A DNA stretch of 64,000 bases, taken from the NCBI RefSeq assembly GCF_008642315.1, contig NZ_CP029192.1, forward strand, positions 868,001 through 932,000, written 5' to 3'. A program made the translations under genes and the position numbers. Source of the DNA: Streptomyces venezuelae. Its GTDB lineage: Bacteria; Actinomycetota; Actinomycetes; Streptomycetales; Streptomycetaceae. Positions within the stretch are counted from its first letter, which is position 1; every line of letters starts with the position of its first letter. Below are positions 44,900-55,580 of the stretch, piece by piece. A model generated the notes under the pieces. The model was given only the letters and a program-made list of their open reading frames with translations, ran no database searches and was not told where the DNA came from.

Positions 44900-46003
44900 A
44901 TGAAGCCGAACACCCTTCTCCGCCGTACCTCCGCGAGGACCCTCGTCGCCACCGGTCTCGCCGCGAGTCTCCTGTTCGCCGCCGGGTGCGCGAAGTCCGA
45001 GGACGACGACTCCGGCGGCGACAGCGCCGCGTCGCAGGACCAGGCCGACGCCGGACAGGAGGTCGCGTCGGACGGCGACGACGGCGGCAAGACCTGCGCG
45101 ATCGACGCGTACGGCGGCAAGAAGCTCGACCTGAAGAACGCGACCGTCGGCTTCTCGCAGTCCGAGAAGGAGGCCAACCCGTTCCGCATCGCGGAGACGG
45201 CCTCCATCAAGGCGGAGGCCGAGAAGCGCGGCGTCAAGCTCCTCACCGCCAACGCCCAGTCGCAGTTCTCCAAGCAGATCAGCGACGTACAGGACCTCAT
45301 CGCCAAGGGCGCCGACCTGCTCGTCATCGCACCGCTCAACTCCGACGGCTGGGAGCCGGTGCTGCGCGCCGCCGGGGCCAAGCACATCCCCATCGTCACC
45401 ATCGACCGCAAGATCAACGCGACGGCCTGCAAGGACTACGTGAGCTTCATCGGCTCCGACTTCGTCGAACAGGGCAAACGTGCCGCGGACCGGATGATCG
45501 AGACGACCGGCGGCAAGGGGAAGATCGCGATCCTGCTCGGCGCCGCGGGCAACAACGTCACCACCGAGCGCACCAAGGGCTTCCAGGACCGGATCAAGGA
45601 GAAGGCCCCGGACCTCAAGGTCGTCTTCAAACAGACCGGCGAGTTCGCCCGCGAGAAGGGCCAGCAGGTCACCGAGCAGCTCATCCAGTCCAAGCCCGAC
45701 ATCACCGGGATCTACGCCGAGAACGACGAGATGGGCCTGGGCGCCGTGAACGCGCTCAAGGGCGCCGGCAAGAAGGCCGGCGACGTGAAGATCGTGACGA
45801 TCGACGGGACCAAGGGCGCGGTGCGCGGCATCGTCGACGGCTGGATCGACGGCGTCATCGAGTCCAACCCCCGCTTCGGCCCGCTCGCCTTCAAGACGCT
45901 GGACACGTTCACCAAGGGCGAGAAGGTGTCCCAGGACATCGTCATCAAGGACAGCGCGTACACCAAGGACAACGCCAAGTCCGACCTGAACAAGGCGTAC
46001 TGA
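44900..46003 (+). CDS. Sugar ABC transporter substrate-binding lipoprotein (YtfQ-like)
   Basis: The 367-residue precursor has a lipoprotein signal (TLVATGLAASLLFAAGC, Cys about 30) and a negatively charged linker (SEDDDSGGDSAASQD). The mature part resembles the galactofuranose-binding protein YtfQ: NATVGFSQSEKEANPFRIAE, then KQISDVQDLIAKGADLLVIA, SFIGSDFVEQGKRAADRMIE and YAENDEMGLGAVNALKGAG. The start is ATG 44900 (MKPNTLLRR); the longer frame from 44834 adds residues with no signal-like character. It is the first of four co-directional genes forming a CUT2-type importer. Confidence 0.88.
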   Translation: MKPNTLLRRTSARTLVATGLAASLLFAAGCAKSEDDDSGGDSAASQDQADAGQEVASDGDDGGKTCAIDAYGGKKLDLKNATVGFSQSEKEANPFRIAETASIKAEAEKRGVKLLTANAQSQFSKQISDVQDLIAKGADLLVIAPLNSDGWEPVLRAAGAKHIPIVTIDRKINATACKDYVSFIGSDFVEQGKRAADRMIETTGGKGKIAILLGAAGNNVTTERTKGFQDRIKEKAPDLKVVFKQTGEFAREKGQQVTEQLIQSKPDITGIYAENDEMGLGAVNALKGAGKKAGDVKIVTIDGTKGAVRGIVDGWIDGVIESNPRFGPLAFKTLDTFTKGEKVSQDIVIKDSAYTKDNAKSDLNKAY

Positions 46004-46004
46004 C

Positions 46005-47519
46005 GTGTTGTCGGTGACCGGCCTGTCCAAGACCTTCCCTGGCGTGCGCGCCCTGGACGGCGTCGACTTCACCGCACGCGCGGGCGAGGTGCACGCGCTG
46101 ATCGGCGAGAACGGCGCGGGCAAGTCCACGCTCATCAAGGTCCTGACGGGCGTGTACGCGCCGGACGCGGGCGAGGTGACGTACGACGGAAGCCCGGTGC
46201 GCTTCACCACGCCGCTCGAAGCGCAGCATGCGGGCATCTCCACCATCTACCAGGAGGTCAACCTCGTCCCCCTGATGAGCGTGGCCCGCAACCTGTTCCT
46301 CGGGCGCGAGCCCCGCGGCCGCCTCGGCCTCATCGACTTCAAGCGGATGCACCGCGAGGCCGAGGAGGCGCTGCGCGGCCTCGGCGTCCGCGTCGACGTG
46401 CGGCGCCCGCTGCGCGAACTCGGCCTCGGCGCCCAGCAGATGGTGGCGCTGGCCCGCGCGGTCTCCGTCGACGCGCGCGTCGTGGTGATGGACGAGCCGA
46501 CGTCGTCCCTCGAACCGCGCGAGGTGCGGACCCTGTTCGGCGTGATCCGCATGCTGCGGGAGCGCGGCATCGCGGTGATCTACGTCAGCCACCGCCTCGA
46601 CGAGCTGTACGAGGTGTGCGACGCGGTCACCGTGCTGCGCGACGGCAAGGTGGTGCACACCGGCGCGCTCGCCGATCTCGATCGGCTGCGGCTCGTCGCG
46701 CTGATGCTGGGCCGCGAGATCCAGGACGTGCAGGAAGAGGGCCTCACCCAGTTCACGGGCGCGCACGAGGCGACGACCGAACCCGTGCTCCGCGCCGAGG
46801 AGTTGACCGCCCGGCACCGACTGCGCGGAGTGTCGGTCACCATCCGCCCCGGGGAGGTGGTGGGCCTCGGCGGGCTGCTCGGCTCGGGCCGCAGCGAGAC
46901 GGCGAAAGCCATCGCCGGCGCCCTGCCGACGGACTCCGGAACGGTCGCGATCGGCGGCACCCGCATCCGTACGGGCTCCACGCCCGCCGCCATCCGCGCC
47001 GGCATCAGCCTGCTCCCCGAGGACCGCAAGGCGGAGGGCATCGTCCCCGGCCTCTCGGTCCGCGACAACATCGCCCTGGCCGCGCTCCCCCGCCTTTCCC
47101 GGCTCGGCCTGGTCGACGAACGCGGCATCGACGCCGTCGTCGACACCTTCATCGACCGCCTGCGCATCAAGGCGTCGAGCCCGCACCAGAAGGTCGGCGA
47201 GCTCTCCGGCGGCAACCAGCAGAAGGTGCTGCTCGCCCGCTGGCTCGCGATGCACCCCAAGGTCCTGCTCCTCGACGAGCCCACGCGCGGCATCGACATC
47301 GGAGCCAAGGCCGAAGTCCAGGCGCTCGTCGACGAGTTGGCTTCGGACGGCCTCGGCGTGCTCCTGATCTCCTCGGACATGGAGGAGCTCATCGAGGGCT
47401 CCGACCGGGTCCTCGTCCTCAAGGACGGCACGGCCGTCGCGGAACTCACCGGCACCGCCGTGACCGAGGAGAACCTGCTGCGCGCCATGGCGACGGACCC
47501 CGCGAAGTCGGACGCATGA
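46005..47519 (+). CDS. Sugar ABC transporter ATPase (YtfR/RbsA-like tandem NBD)
   Basis: This 504-residue tandem ATPase begins GTG 46005, one base after the binding-protein stop. NBD1 has GENGAGKST, LGLGAQQMVALA and VVVMDEPTSSLE. NBD2 has the degenerate Walker A GLLGSGRSE, signature LSGGNQQKVLLARWL and LLLDEPTRGID. This is the normal RbsA-family pattern, in contrast to the more degraded second NBD in the fucose-type operon. It energises the two permeases downstream. Confidence 0.93.
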   Translation: MLSVTGLSKTFPGVRALDGVDFTARAGEVHALIGENGAGKSTLIKVLTGVYAPDAGEVTYDGSPVRFTTPLEAQHAGISTIYQEVNLVPLMSVARNLFLGREPRGRLGLIDFKRMHREAEEALRGLGVRVDVRRPLRELGLGAQQMVALARAVSVDARVVVMDEPTSSLEPREVRTLFGVIRMLRERGIAVIYVSHRLDELYEVCDAVTVLRDGKVVHTGALADLDRLRLVALMLGREIQDVQEEGLTQFTGAHEATTEPVLRAEELTARHRLRGVSVTIRPGEVVGLGGLLGSGRSETAKAIAGALPTDSGTVAIGGTRIRTGSTPAAIRAGISLLPEDRKAEGIVPGLSVRDNIALAALPRLSRLGLVDERGIDAVVDTFIDRLRIKASSPHQKVGELSGGNQQKVLLARWLAMHPKVLLLDEPTRGIDIGAKAEVQALVDELASDGLGVLLISSDMEELIEGSDRVLVLKDGTAVAELTGTAVTEENLLRAMATDPAKSDA

Positions 47520-47571
47520 CCCACGACGACCGGCTCAACAGCGCACCGGCCCCGCACCCACGGAGCTCCCC

Positions 47572-48534
47572 ATGACCGATCTCGCCCTCGGCCGCCCGGC
47601 CGCCGACCGCGACCGCCTCCTGCGCCTCCTCCAGAACTACGGCGTCTATCTGGGCGTCGCCGTCCTCCTCCTCGTCAACATCGCCTTCACCCCGCACTTC
47701 CTGTCCGGCGAGAACTTCCGGACCCAGGCCGTCCAGGTCGCCCCCGTCCTGGTCGTGGCGCTCGGCATGGCCCTGGCCATCGGCAGCGAGGGCGTCGACC
47801 TCTCCGTCGGCTCGGTGATGGCGCTCTCCACCTCCCTCGTCTCGCTCTACCTCGGGTACGGGATGTGGGTCGCCCTCGTCGTCGCGCTGCTCGGCGGCAT
47901 GGTGGTGGGCCTCGCCAACGGGTCGCTCATCGCGTTCATCGGGGTGCAGCCCATCGTGGCGACGCTCGCCCTGATGGTCGCGGGCCGCGGCCTCGCCCTG
48001 GTCCTCCTCCCCCAGCTCAAGAACGTGCGAGACCCGACGATGGCGTCGCTCGGCTCGGGTGACCTGCTCGGCGTCCCGTACCTGGTGCTCATCGCGACGG
48101 CCCTGGCCCTGCTGGTCGCCTTCGTGGTGCGGCGCACCACGTTCGGCCGGCAGCTCCTCGCCATCGGCGACAGCCGCCCCGCCGCGCTCCTCGCGGGCCT
48201 GCCCGTACGCCGCGTCCTCATCGTCGTGTACGTCGTCTGCGGCGCCCTCGCCGCGCTCGCCGGGGTCCTCGCGACCGCGCGCCTGAGCGCGAGCGACCCG
48301 ACGTCGCTCGGCAACCTGATGGAACTCTCCGCGATCACCGCGGTGGTGGTCGGCGGCACCCCGCTGAGCGGCGGACGCGTCCGCATCGGCGGCACCGTGG
48401 CCGGCGCGGTCCTCATCCAGCTGCTCACGGCCACGCTCATCAAGCACGACCTGCCGCCGTCGTGGACGCAGATCGCCCAGGCCGTGGTGATCGTCCTCGC
48501 GGTCTACGCGGCACGCGAGAGGGGCAAGCGATGA
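47572..48534 (+). CDS. Sugar ABC transporter permease (YtfT-like)
   Basis: The 320-residue CUT2 permease has FTPHFLSGENFRTQAVQVAP, the signature IGSEGVDLSVGSVMALSTSL and VQPIVATLALMVAGRGLAL, with about ten hydrophobic segments. A 52-base gap separates it from the ATPase. Its stop overlaps the next gene as ATGA, so the two permeases are translationally coupled and probably form a heterodimer, as in the YtfT/YjfF pair. Confidence 0.92.
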   Translation: MTDLALGRPAADRDRLLRLLQNYGVYLGVAVLLLVNIAFTPHFLSGENFRTQAVQVAPVLVVALGMALAIGSEGVDLSVGSVMALSTSLVSLYLGYGMWVALVVALLGGMVVGLANGSLIAFIGVQPIVATLALMVAGRGLALVLLPQLKNVRDPTMASLGSGDLLGVPYLVLIATALALLVAFVVRRTTFGRQLLAIGDSRPAALLAGLPVRRVLIVVYVVCGALAALAGVLATARLSASDPTSLGNLMELSAITAVVVGGTPLSGGRVRIGGTVAGAVLIQLLTATLIKHDLPPSWTQIAQAVVIVLAVYAARERGKR

Positions 48535-49559
48535 CCATCGACACGAAGAGTCCGGCGGACCCCGTGGACCACACCGCCCAGCAGGAACAGGTCGCGGGCC
48601 CCTCCCGCTCGGAGCGGCTGAGCGCCCTGGCGCAGCAGCACGGCGCGCTCGTCACCCTGATCGTCGCGGTGGTGGCGGCGTCGGTCGGCTTCGACACGTT
48701 CATGACGGCCGACAATATGGAGAACATGGCGGTGTCCTCCGCGTTCCTCGCGGTGGTCGCGCTCGGCATGACGTTCGTCATCGTCACCGGCGGCATCGAC
48801 CTGTCGGTCGGCTCGCTGTTCGCCCTCGGCGGTGTGCTCGCCGCCTGGGGCTCGCAGTACGGGACGGCCGTCGCGCTGCTCCTGCCCCTCGCGGTCTGCG
48901 GCCTGATCGGTCTCGTCAACGGCCTGCTGATCGCCCGTGCGCGGCTCGCGCCGTTCATCGTGACGCTCGCGGCGATGCTGGCGGCCCGCGGCATCCTCCT
49001 GTCGGTCACGGACGAGGGTTCGAAGACGTACCTCGTCGACAAGGACTCCTTCTTCGCGACGCTCGGGCAGGGCAAGGTGCTCGGCGTCGGCGCCCCGGTG
49101 TGGATCACGGTCGCGCTGTTCGTGGCGGGCGCGGTCGTGCTGCGTCGCACCCGGTTCGGCCAGTACGTGTACGCGGTCGGCGGGAACGAGGACGCGGCGG
49201 CGCTGATGGGCGCCCCCGTGGCCCGTACGAAGATCGCCGTGTACACGGTGTCGGGGCTCTGCGCGGGGCTCGCGGGAGCCCTCAACGCGGCGTGGCTGGT
49301 CTCCGGGGTGACGATCCTCGGCTCCGGCATGGAGCTGGAGGCGATCTCCGCGGTCGTCATCGGCGGCACGCTGCTCACCGGCGGCTTCGGGTTCATCAGC
49401 GGCTCGCTGGTGGGCGTGCTGCTCCTCAAGGTCATCCAGAACGTCATCAACCAGATCGGTTCGCTCGACTCGGCCTACCAGCAGGTGGTCAGCGGCGCCT
49501 TCCTGGCGGTCGTGGTGATCGCGCAGACGTGGCTGGGGCGCAGGCGCCGGGTGCTGTGA
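48531..49559 (+). CDS. Sugar ABC transporter permease (YjfF-like)
   Basis: The 342-residue permease starts at ATG 48531, overlapping the previous stop as ATGA. It has a ~40-residue soluble N-terminus, then VTGGIDLSVGSLFALGGVLA, RLAPFIVTLAAMLAARGILL and IGGTLLTGGFGFISGSLVGV. It ends with an Arg-rich tail (GRRRRVL). Two distinct permeases after a binding protein and a tandem ATPase reproduce the YtfQRT-YjfF order. It ends 15 bases from the convergent glgC gene. Confidence 0.92.
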   Translation: MTIDTKSPADPVDHTAQQEQVAGPSRSERLSALAQQHGALVTLIVAVVAASVGFDTFMTADNMENMAVSSAFLAVVALGMTFVIVTGGIDLSVGSLFALGGVLAAWGSQYGTAVALLLPLAVCGLIGLVNGLLIARARLAPFIVTLAAMLAARGILLSVTDEGSKTYLVDKDSFFATLGQGKVLGVGAPVWITVALFVAGAVVLRRTRFGQYVYAVGGNEDAAALMGAPVARTKIAVYTVSGLCAGLAGALNAAWLVSGVTILGSGMELEAISAVVIGGTLLTGGFGFISGSLVGVLLLKVIQNVINQIGSLDSAYQQVVSGAFLAVVVIAQTWLGRRRRVL

Positions 49560-49574
49560 GCGTGGACCCGCGGT

Positions 49575-50795
49575 TCACATCGGTACGATCTGGCCCTTGC
49601 CCAGGGCGATCACGCCGCCCTTGGACACCGTGTACAGCTCCTCGTCGCGGTCCGGGTTGACGCCGATCGTCGCGCCCGGCGGCACGTCGACGTTCTTGTC
49701 GAGGACGGCGCCCCGCACGACCGCGCCGCGCCCGATCCGCACGTTGTCGTGCAGCACGGAGCCCTGGACGACCGCGCCCTCCTCGACGGTCACACCGGGC
49801 GAGAGGACGGAGCGGGTGACCTGGCCGCGGATGACGCAGCCGGGGCTGACGATGGACTCGCCCGCGATGCCGCCCGCGCAGAACTTGGCGGGCGGCAGGC
49901 CGTCGGAGTGGGTGTAGATGGGCCAGCGGCGGTTGTCCAGGTTGAAGACGGGGTGGTCGGAGATCAGGTCCATGTGGGCTTCGTAGTACGAGTCGAGGGT
50001 GCCGACATCGCGCCAGTAGCCGTGGTCGCGCGGGGTCTCGCCGGGGACGTGGTTGCCGTCGAAGTCGTACACCTGCGCCATGCCGCGCTCGGTGAGCAGC
50101 GGCAGGATCGAGCCGCCCATGTCGTGCGCCGAGTGCTCGTCCTCGGCGTCCTGCTGGAGGGCGTCGACGAGCGTCTTGGTGGTGAACAGGTAGTTGCCCA
50201 TGGAGGCGTAGACCTCGTTCGGGGAGCCGGGTAAGCCGGGCGGGTCGGTGGGCTTCTCCAGGAACCGTGCCACCTTCGTGCCGTCCCGCGCGGGCGTGAT
50301 GATGCCGAACGACGACGCGTCGGCGCGCGGCACCCTGATCCCCGCGACGGTCACGGCGGCGCCGTTCTCGATGTGCTGCTTCAGCATGTGGCGCGGGTCC
50401 ATGCGGTAGACGTGATCGGCCCCGAACACCGCTATGTAGTCGGGCTGTTCGTCGTGGACGAGGTTGAGGGACTGCAGGATGGCGTCGGCGCTCCCGGAGA
50501 ACCAGCGGGGGCCCAGGCGCTGCTGCGCGGGCACCGGGGTCACGTAGTTGCCGAGCAGGCTCGACATGCGCCAGGTCGTCGACACGTGCCGGTCGAGCGA
50601 ATGCGACTTGTACTGCGTCAGGACGCAGATGCGCAGGATGTCCCCGTTGACGAGGTTGGAGAGCACGAAGTCGACGAGGCGGTAGGTGCCGCCGAACGTG
50701 ACCGCTGGTTTGGCCCGGTCGGCGGTGAGCGGCATGAGCCGCTTCCCCTCCCCGCCGGCGAGCACGATTCCGAGCACCGAAGGTCCACCGCGCAT
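49575..50795 (-). CDS. glgC: Glucose-1-phosphate adenylyltransferase (ADP-glucose pyrophosphorylase)
   Basis: The 406-residue enzyme makes ADP-glucose from ATP and glucose-1-phosphate for glycogen synthesis. It has the nucleotide motif [43 protein letters not shown] and [11 protein letters not shown] in the catalytic domain. A left-handed beta-helix tail with hexad repeats such as [19 protein letters not shown] follows. The start is at [15 protein letters not shown]. It follows glgA by 30 bases in the same direction, so the pair is co-transcribed. Confidence 0.96.
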   Translation of the reverse strand: MRGGPSVLGIVLAGGEGKRLMPLTADRAKPAVTFGGTYRLVDFVLSNLVNGDILRICVLTQYKSHSLDRHVSTTWRMSSLLGNYVTPVPAQQRLGPRWFSGSADAILQSLNLVHDEQPDYIAVFGADHVYRMDPRHMLKQHIENGAAVTVAGIRVPRADASSFGIITPARDGTKVARFLEKPTDPPGLPGSPNEVYASMGNYLFTTKTLVDALQQDAEDEHSAHDMGGSILPLLTERGMAQVYDFDGNHVPGETPRDHGYWRDVGTLDSYYEAHMDLISDHPVFNLDNRRWPIYTHSDGLPPAKFCAGGIAGESIVSPGCVIRGQVTRSVLSPGVTVEEGAVVQGSVLHDNVRIGRGAVVRGAVLDKNVDVPPGATIGVNPDRDEELYTVSKGGVIALGKGQIVPM

Positions 50796-50825
50796 GCGTG
50801 CCCCCTACTTGTCGGGCGTATCCGG

Positions 50826-51992
50826 CTATCTGTCGGCGTGCAGGATCTCCTCGTACACCTCGACCGTGCGCCGGGCGACCACGTCCCAGCCGAACTCCCT
50901 GAGCACGCGGTGGCGCCCGGCCCTGCCCATCGCGCCGGACCGCTCCGGGTCGGTGGCGAGGCGGTTCATGAGCAGCCCGAGGTCGTGCTCGAAGTCGGCG
51001 GGTTCGCTCTCCCGGTAGGGCACGAGCAGCCCCGTCGTGCCGTCGCTCACGACTTCCGGGATGCCGCCGACCCGTGAGGCGACGACGGCGGTGCCGCACG
51101 CCATCGCCTCCAGGTTGACGATGCCCAACGGCTCGTACACCGAAGGGCAGACGAACACCGCCGCGTGTGTGAGGAGTTGGATGATCTGCGGGCGCGGCAG
51201 CATCTCGGGGATCCACTGGACGCCGGCCCGGTTCCGGCTCAGCTCCTCGAAGAGCGTGCGGAACTCGCGGTCGATCTCGGGGGTGTCCGGGGCTCCGGCG
51301 CACAGCACGAGCTGCACGTCCCGGTCCAACTCCTTCGCCGCGCGCAGCAGGTGGGGAACGCCCTTCTGCCGGGTGATGCGGCCGACGAACAGGACGTAGG
51401 GCCGGTCGAGGTCGATGCCGAGGCGTTCCAGGACGTCGGTGCCGGGATCGGGCCGGTAGAGCTCGGCGTCGATGCCGTTGTGCACGAGGTGGACCTTGGC
51501 CGGATCGATCGCCGGATAGCAGGCGAGGATGTCCTCGCGCATCGCGCCGGACACCGCGATGACGGCGTCGGCGGCCTCGGCCGCGGTGCGCTCCGCCCAG
51601 CTGGACAGGGCGTATCCGCCGCCCAACTGCTCGGCCTTCCAGGGGCGCAGCGGCTCCAGGGAGTGCGAGGTCATCACGTGCGGGACGTCGTGCAGCAGCT
51701 TGCCGACGTGTCCTGCGAGGCTCGCGTACCAGGTGTGGGAGTGGAGCAGTTCACGCCCGGCCAGCGATGCCGCCATGGAAAGGTCGACGGAGAAGGTGCG
51801 CAGCGCGTCGTTCGCGCCGTCGAGCGCGGGCCACGCCTGGTGCCGCATCAGCCCGTTGGATGCACCCTCCCCCCAACAGTGCACGTCGAGGTCGGTGAGG
51901 GAGCGCAACTCCCGTGCGAGGAACTCGACATGGACGCCCGCCCCGCCGTAGACGTCCGGTGGATACTCCCGGGTGAGCAGCCCCACCTTCAC
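50826..51992 (-). CDS. glgA: Glycogen synthase, actinobacterial GT4 type
   Basis: The 388-residue glycosyltransferase starts at GTG 51992 (VKVGLLTREYPPDVYGGAG) after GGAGGG at six bases. The UDP/ADP-glucose GT4 features are HSHTWYASLAGHVGKLL, GRITRQKGVPHLLRA and the C-terminal EPLGIVNLEAMACGTAVVAS. It fits the Corynebacterium-type glycogen synthase family, which in actinobacteria can make maltose-1-phosphate or elongate glucan. The longer open frame to 52121 includes an artificial N-terminus. It is upstream of glgC. Confidence 0.92.
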   Translation of the reverse strand: MKVGLLTREYPPDVYGGAGVHVEFLARELRSLTDLDVHCWGEGASNGLMRHQAWPALDGANDALRTFSVDLSMAASLAGRELLHSHTWYASLAGHVGKLLHDVPHVMTSHSLEPLRPWKAEQLGGGYALSSWAERTAAEAADAVIAVSGAMREDILACYPAIDPAKVHLVHNGIDAELYRPDPGTDVLERLGIDLDRPYVLFVGRITRQKGVPHLLRAAKELDRDVQLVLCAGAPDTPEIDREFRTLFEELSRNRAGVQWIPEMLPRPQIIQLLTHAAVFVCPSVYEPLGIVNLEAMACGTAVVASRVGGIPEVVSDGTTGLLVPYRESEPADFEHDLGLLMNRLATDPERSGAMGRAGRHRVLREFGWDVVARRTVEVYEEILHADR

Positions 51993-52039
51993 GTAGAACC
52001 CTCCGTCGTCCGCCCGATGCCGGCCGCGCAACCTCATGG

Positions 52040-52780
52040 TCACCCAGACGCGGCCCCGGGGGAAGACCGCTGCGGCGGCCGTTCGAAGCAGCAGTCCCCG
52101 CACAGCCCGCCGCTGGGGCACCGGTAGTAGAGGCAGCAGCTGCGGCGCCGGAAGGCGGTGCCCCGCAGGGTGCCGGTGCCGCGCAGGTCGGGATGGTCGA
52201 AGAGGTCATCGGCCAACGCCAGCGCCCGCTCCCCGACCTCCGGGCGCCCCGACCGCCGGGCCCAGCCGTGCAGTTCGCGCGCCGCCCCCGCGAGCGCGGA
52301 GCCCGCGTTGCCCCACAACAGTCCGGCGGAGATCCGGTACCGGGCGCGCAACGCGGCGGACAGCGGCTCCAGATGGCCGTGCTGCACGACGTCCCGCACG
52401 GTCGCGGCGTCGCCCCGCAGCGGGCGTACGTCGGTCAGCCACAGGTCGTCGGGCGAGGTGCCGTCCGCGTCCCAGTGCAGCAGCGCGGGGTCGAGGTCCG
52501 GCACCCGCCCGTGGAGCGCGGCGGAGCCCAGCGCCACCGACCAGAGCCGGGCGGCGAGCCCCAGCTGGGCCACGGACACCGCGATGCGGTCTTCGGGGGC
52601 GCCGAGCCGGCCCGCCACCTTGCGGACGCGGAAACCGATCGGATCGCCGGATTCCGGTGCCGCGGGCCTCTCCGCGTACACATCCACGAGCGGTCGTGCC
52701 CCGCCGGGCGGCGATCCTTCGCGCAGGGCGAAGAATCCGCCGACGGAGCCGAGTTCTGCCAGGTCGATGAGGGTGGTCAC
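52040..52780 (-). CDS. FhuF-like (2Fe-2S)-binding protein
   Basis: The 246-residue protein ends with the four-cysteine motif FRRRSCCLYYRCPSGGLCGD (Cys-Cys, ten residues, Cys-x-x-Cys), the iron-sulfur ligand pattern of siderophore-reductase FhuF-like proteins. The rest is helical with no other marked motif. The likely start is GTG 52780 (VTTLIDLAELGSV), with no good ribosome site. FhuF-type proteins reduce ferric siderophores in the cytosol; the siderophore is not identifiable here. It lies 47 bases upstream of glgA, probably by chance. Confidence 0.8.
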   Translation of the reverse strand: MTTLIDLAELGSVGGFFALREGSPPGGARPLVDVYAERPAAPESGDPIGFRVRKVAGRLGAPEDRIAVSVAQLGLAARLWSVALGSAALHGRVPDLDPALLHWDADGTSPDDLWLTDVRPLRGDAATVRDVVQHGHLEPLSAALRARYRISAGLLWGNAGSALAGAARELHGWARRSGRPEVGERALALADDLFDHPDLRGTGTLRGTAFRRRSCCLYYRCPSGGLCGDCCFERPPQRSSPGAASG

Positions 52781-53025
52781 GAAAGAAGTACAGCAAGCCC
52801 GCCCCGCCGTCCGACCCTGGGGTCCCCCTTCGGTCACTCTCCGCCGACGAGGAGTAACCCCTCCGGGGGAGGACATCGGCAAGGTCGTACTCCATCGGCA
52901 GTAGGACGGATTGCCTGCTCAAGTACGACGACGTAGAGGCGTTCCGGCGTCATCGTTGTCATCATGGAAGCAGACCGTTCGCCAGACCGGGTTCACCGGA
53001 CGCACCGCACCCCGCGGAGCACCTC

Positions 53026-54087
53026 ATGAGTGCTTTGGCACTGTCCGTGCTGCTCTCCCTCGTCTCAGCCGTCGCGTACGCCGGCGGGGCGATCCTGCAG
53101 GAGCGCGTGGCGGCAACGACCCCCGGGCAGCGGTACGCACCGCTGCGCCGCGGAGCCTGGTGGGTCGCGATCGCCCTCAACGGCCTCGGCGCCCTCCTGC
53201 ACGTGGTGGCGCTGGCCTACGGCCCGCTGAGCGTGGTCCAGCCGCTGGGCGCGCTGACCATCGTCTTCGCGCTGCCCATGGCCGCCGTGTTCGTACGCCG
53301 CAGGGCCGGGGCCACCGCCTGGCGGGGCGCGCTCATGGCGACGGTGGGACTCGCCGGGCTCCTCTCGCTCACCTCGTCGTCCGACTCCCAGACCCTGGCC
53401 GACCCGGAGCGCGTCGTGCTCGCCCTGGTCACGGGCGGCGGTGTGCTCGGCCTGATGGTGGCGGCGCACGCGGCGCACCGGCATCCGGTGATGCGCAGCG
53501 TGCTGCTCGCCTGCGCGGCGGGCGGCGCGTTCGGCATCGCGTCCGTCTTCACGAAGACGGTGGCGGTCGACCTGGACCAGAACGTCGCGGTGGTCGAGCA
53601 GCTGCCGAGCCTCGCCGTGATCGCCGTGCTCGCGGCGGCAGGCGTGCTGCTCTCGCAGGCGTCGTACCGCGGCGCGGGCCTTGCCGCGCCGCTGTCGACG
53701 GTGACCGTGGTGAACCCGGTCGTCGCGGCGGCGGTCGGTCTGACCCTGTTCGGAGAATCCTTCCGGCACGGCGCCACGGGCACGGTTCTGGCGCTCGGCA
53801 GCGGGGTCGTGGCCGCGTGCGGCCTGATCCTCCTCACGACGGAGCGGATCGCCCGGGAGACGTCGACGGTGACGGTGGCGCAGGGCGGCCCTTCGCCCGC
53901 CGCCGAAGCGGCGGGCACCTCGGCGGGTGCCTCCTCAGCGGAGGAGGAGCCGTCGCGGAAGGAGTCAGAGCCGCGTTCCGCACCGGGCGGCGGGCTGCCC
54001 GCGGTGCCCTCTCAGCAGCCGGTGGTGGCGCACCGCAGGACGCGGCCGCGGCACCACCCGGGGCGGCACGAGCGCATGGTGTCCTGA
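53026..54087 (+). CDS. DMT-superfamily (EamA) transporter
   Basis: The 353-residue protein has about nine to ten hydrophobic segments in two repeated halves (LSLVSAVAYAGGAILQERVA, LGALLHVVALAYGPLSVVQP, and YRGAGLAAPLSTVTVVNPVV). The last ~60 residues are a soluble Ser/Glu-rich tail followed by an Arg/His-rich end (RRTRPRHHPGRHE). Such proteins export small metabolites or drugs; cargo is unknown. GGAG six bases before ATG 53026 supports the start. Confidence 0.87.
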   Translation: MSALALSVLLSLVSAVAYAGGAILQERVAATTPGQRYAPLRRGAWWVAIALNGLGALLHVVALAYGPLSVVQPLGALTIVFALPMAAVFVRRRAGATAWRGALMATVGLAGLLSLTSSSDSQTLADPERVVLALVTGGGVLGLMVAAHAAHRHPVMRSVLLACAAGGAFGIASVFTKTVAVDLDQNVAVVEQLPSLAVIAVLAAAGVLLSQASYRGAGLAAPLSTVTVVNPVVAAAVGLTLFGESFRHGATGTVLALGSGVVAACGLILLTTERIARETSTVTVAQGGPSPAAEAAGTSAGASSAEEEPSRKESEPRSAPGGGLPAVPSQQPVVAHRRTRPRHHPGRHERMVS

Positions 54088-54145
54088 CGTGCAGTCCTGA
54101 CGTGCAGGTGAGTGTTCTCGAAGCGCGCTGAGGCTTCGTCGTCCC

Positions 54146-55468
<1,323 letters not shown>

Positions 55469-55580
55469 TCATCACGGATTGCGCACGAGTGCGCCGCACT
55501 GCGGTCACACGACAAGCCCGCAAGCTAGCGGGTCGGTGATTCCGTGACAAGAGCGCGGGGAGGGGGCGGGGTTGAGCGTC

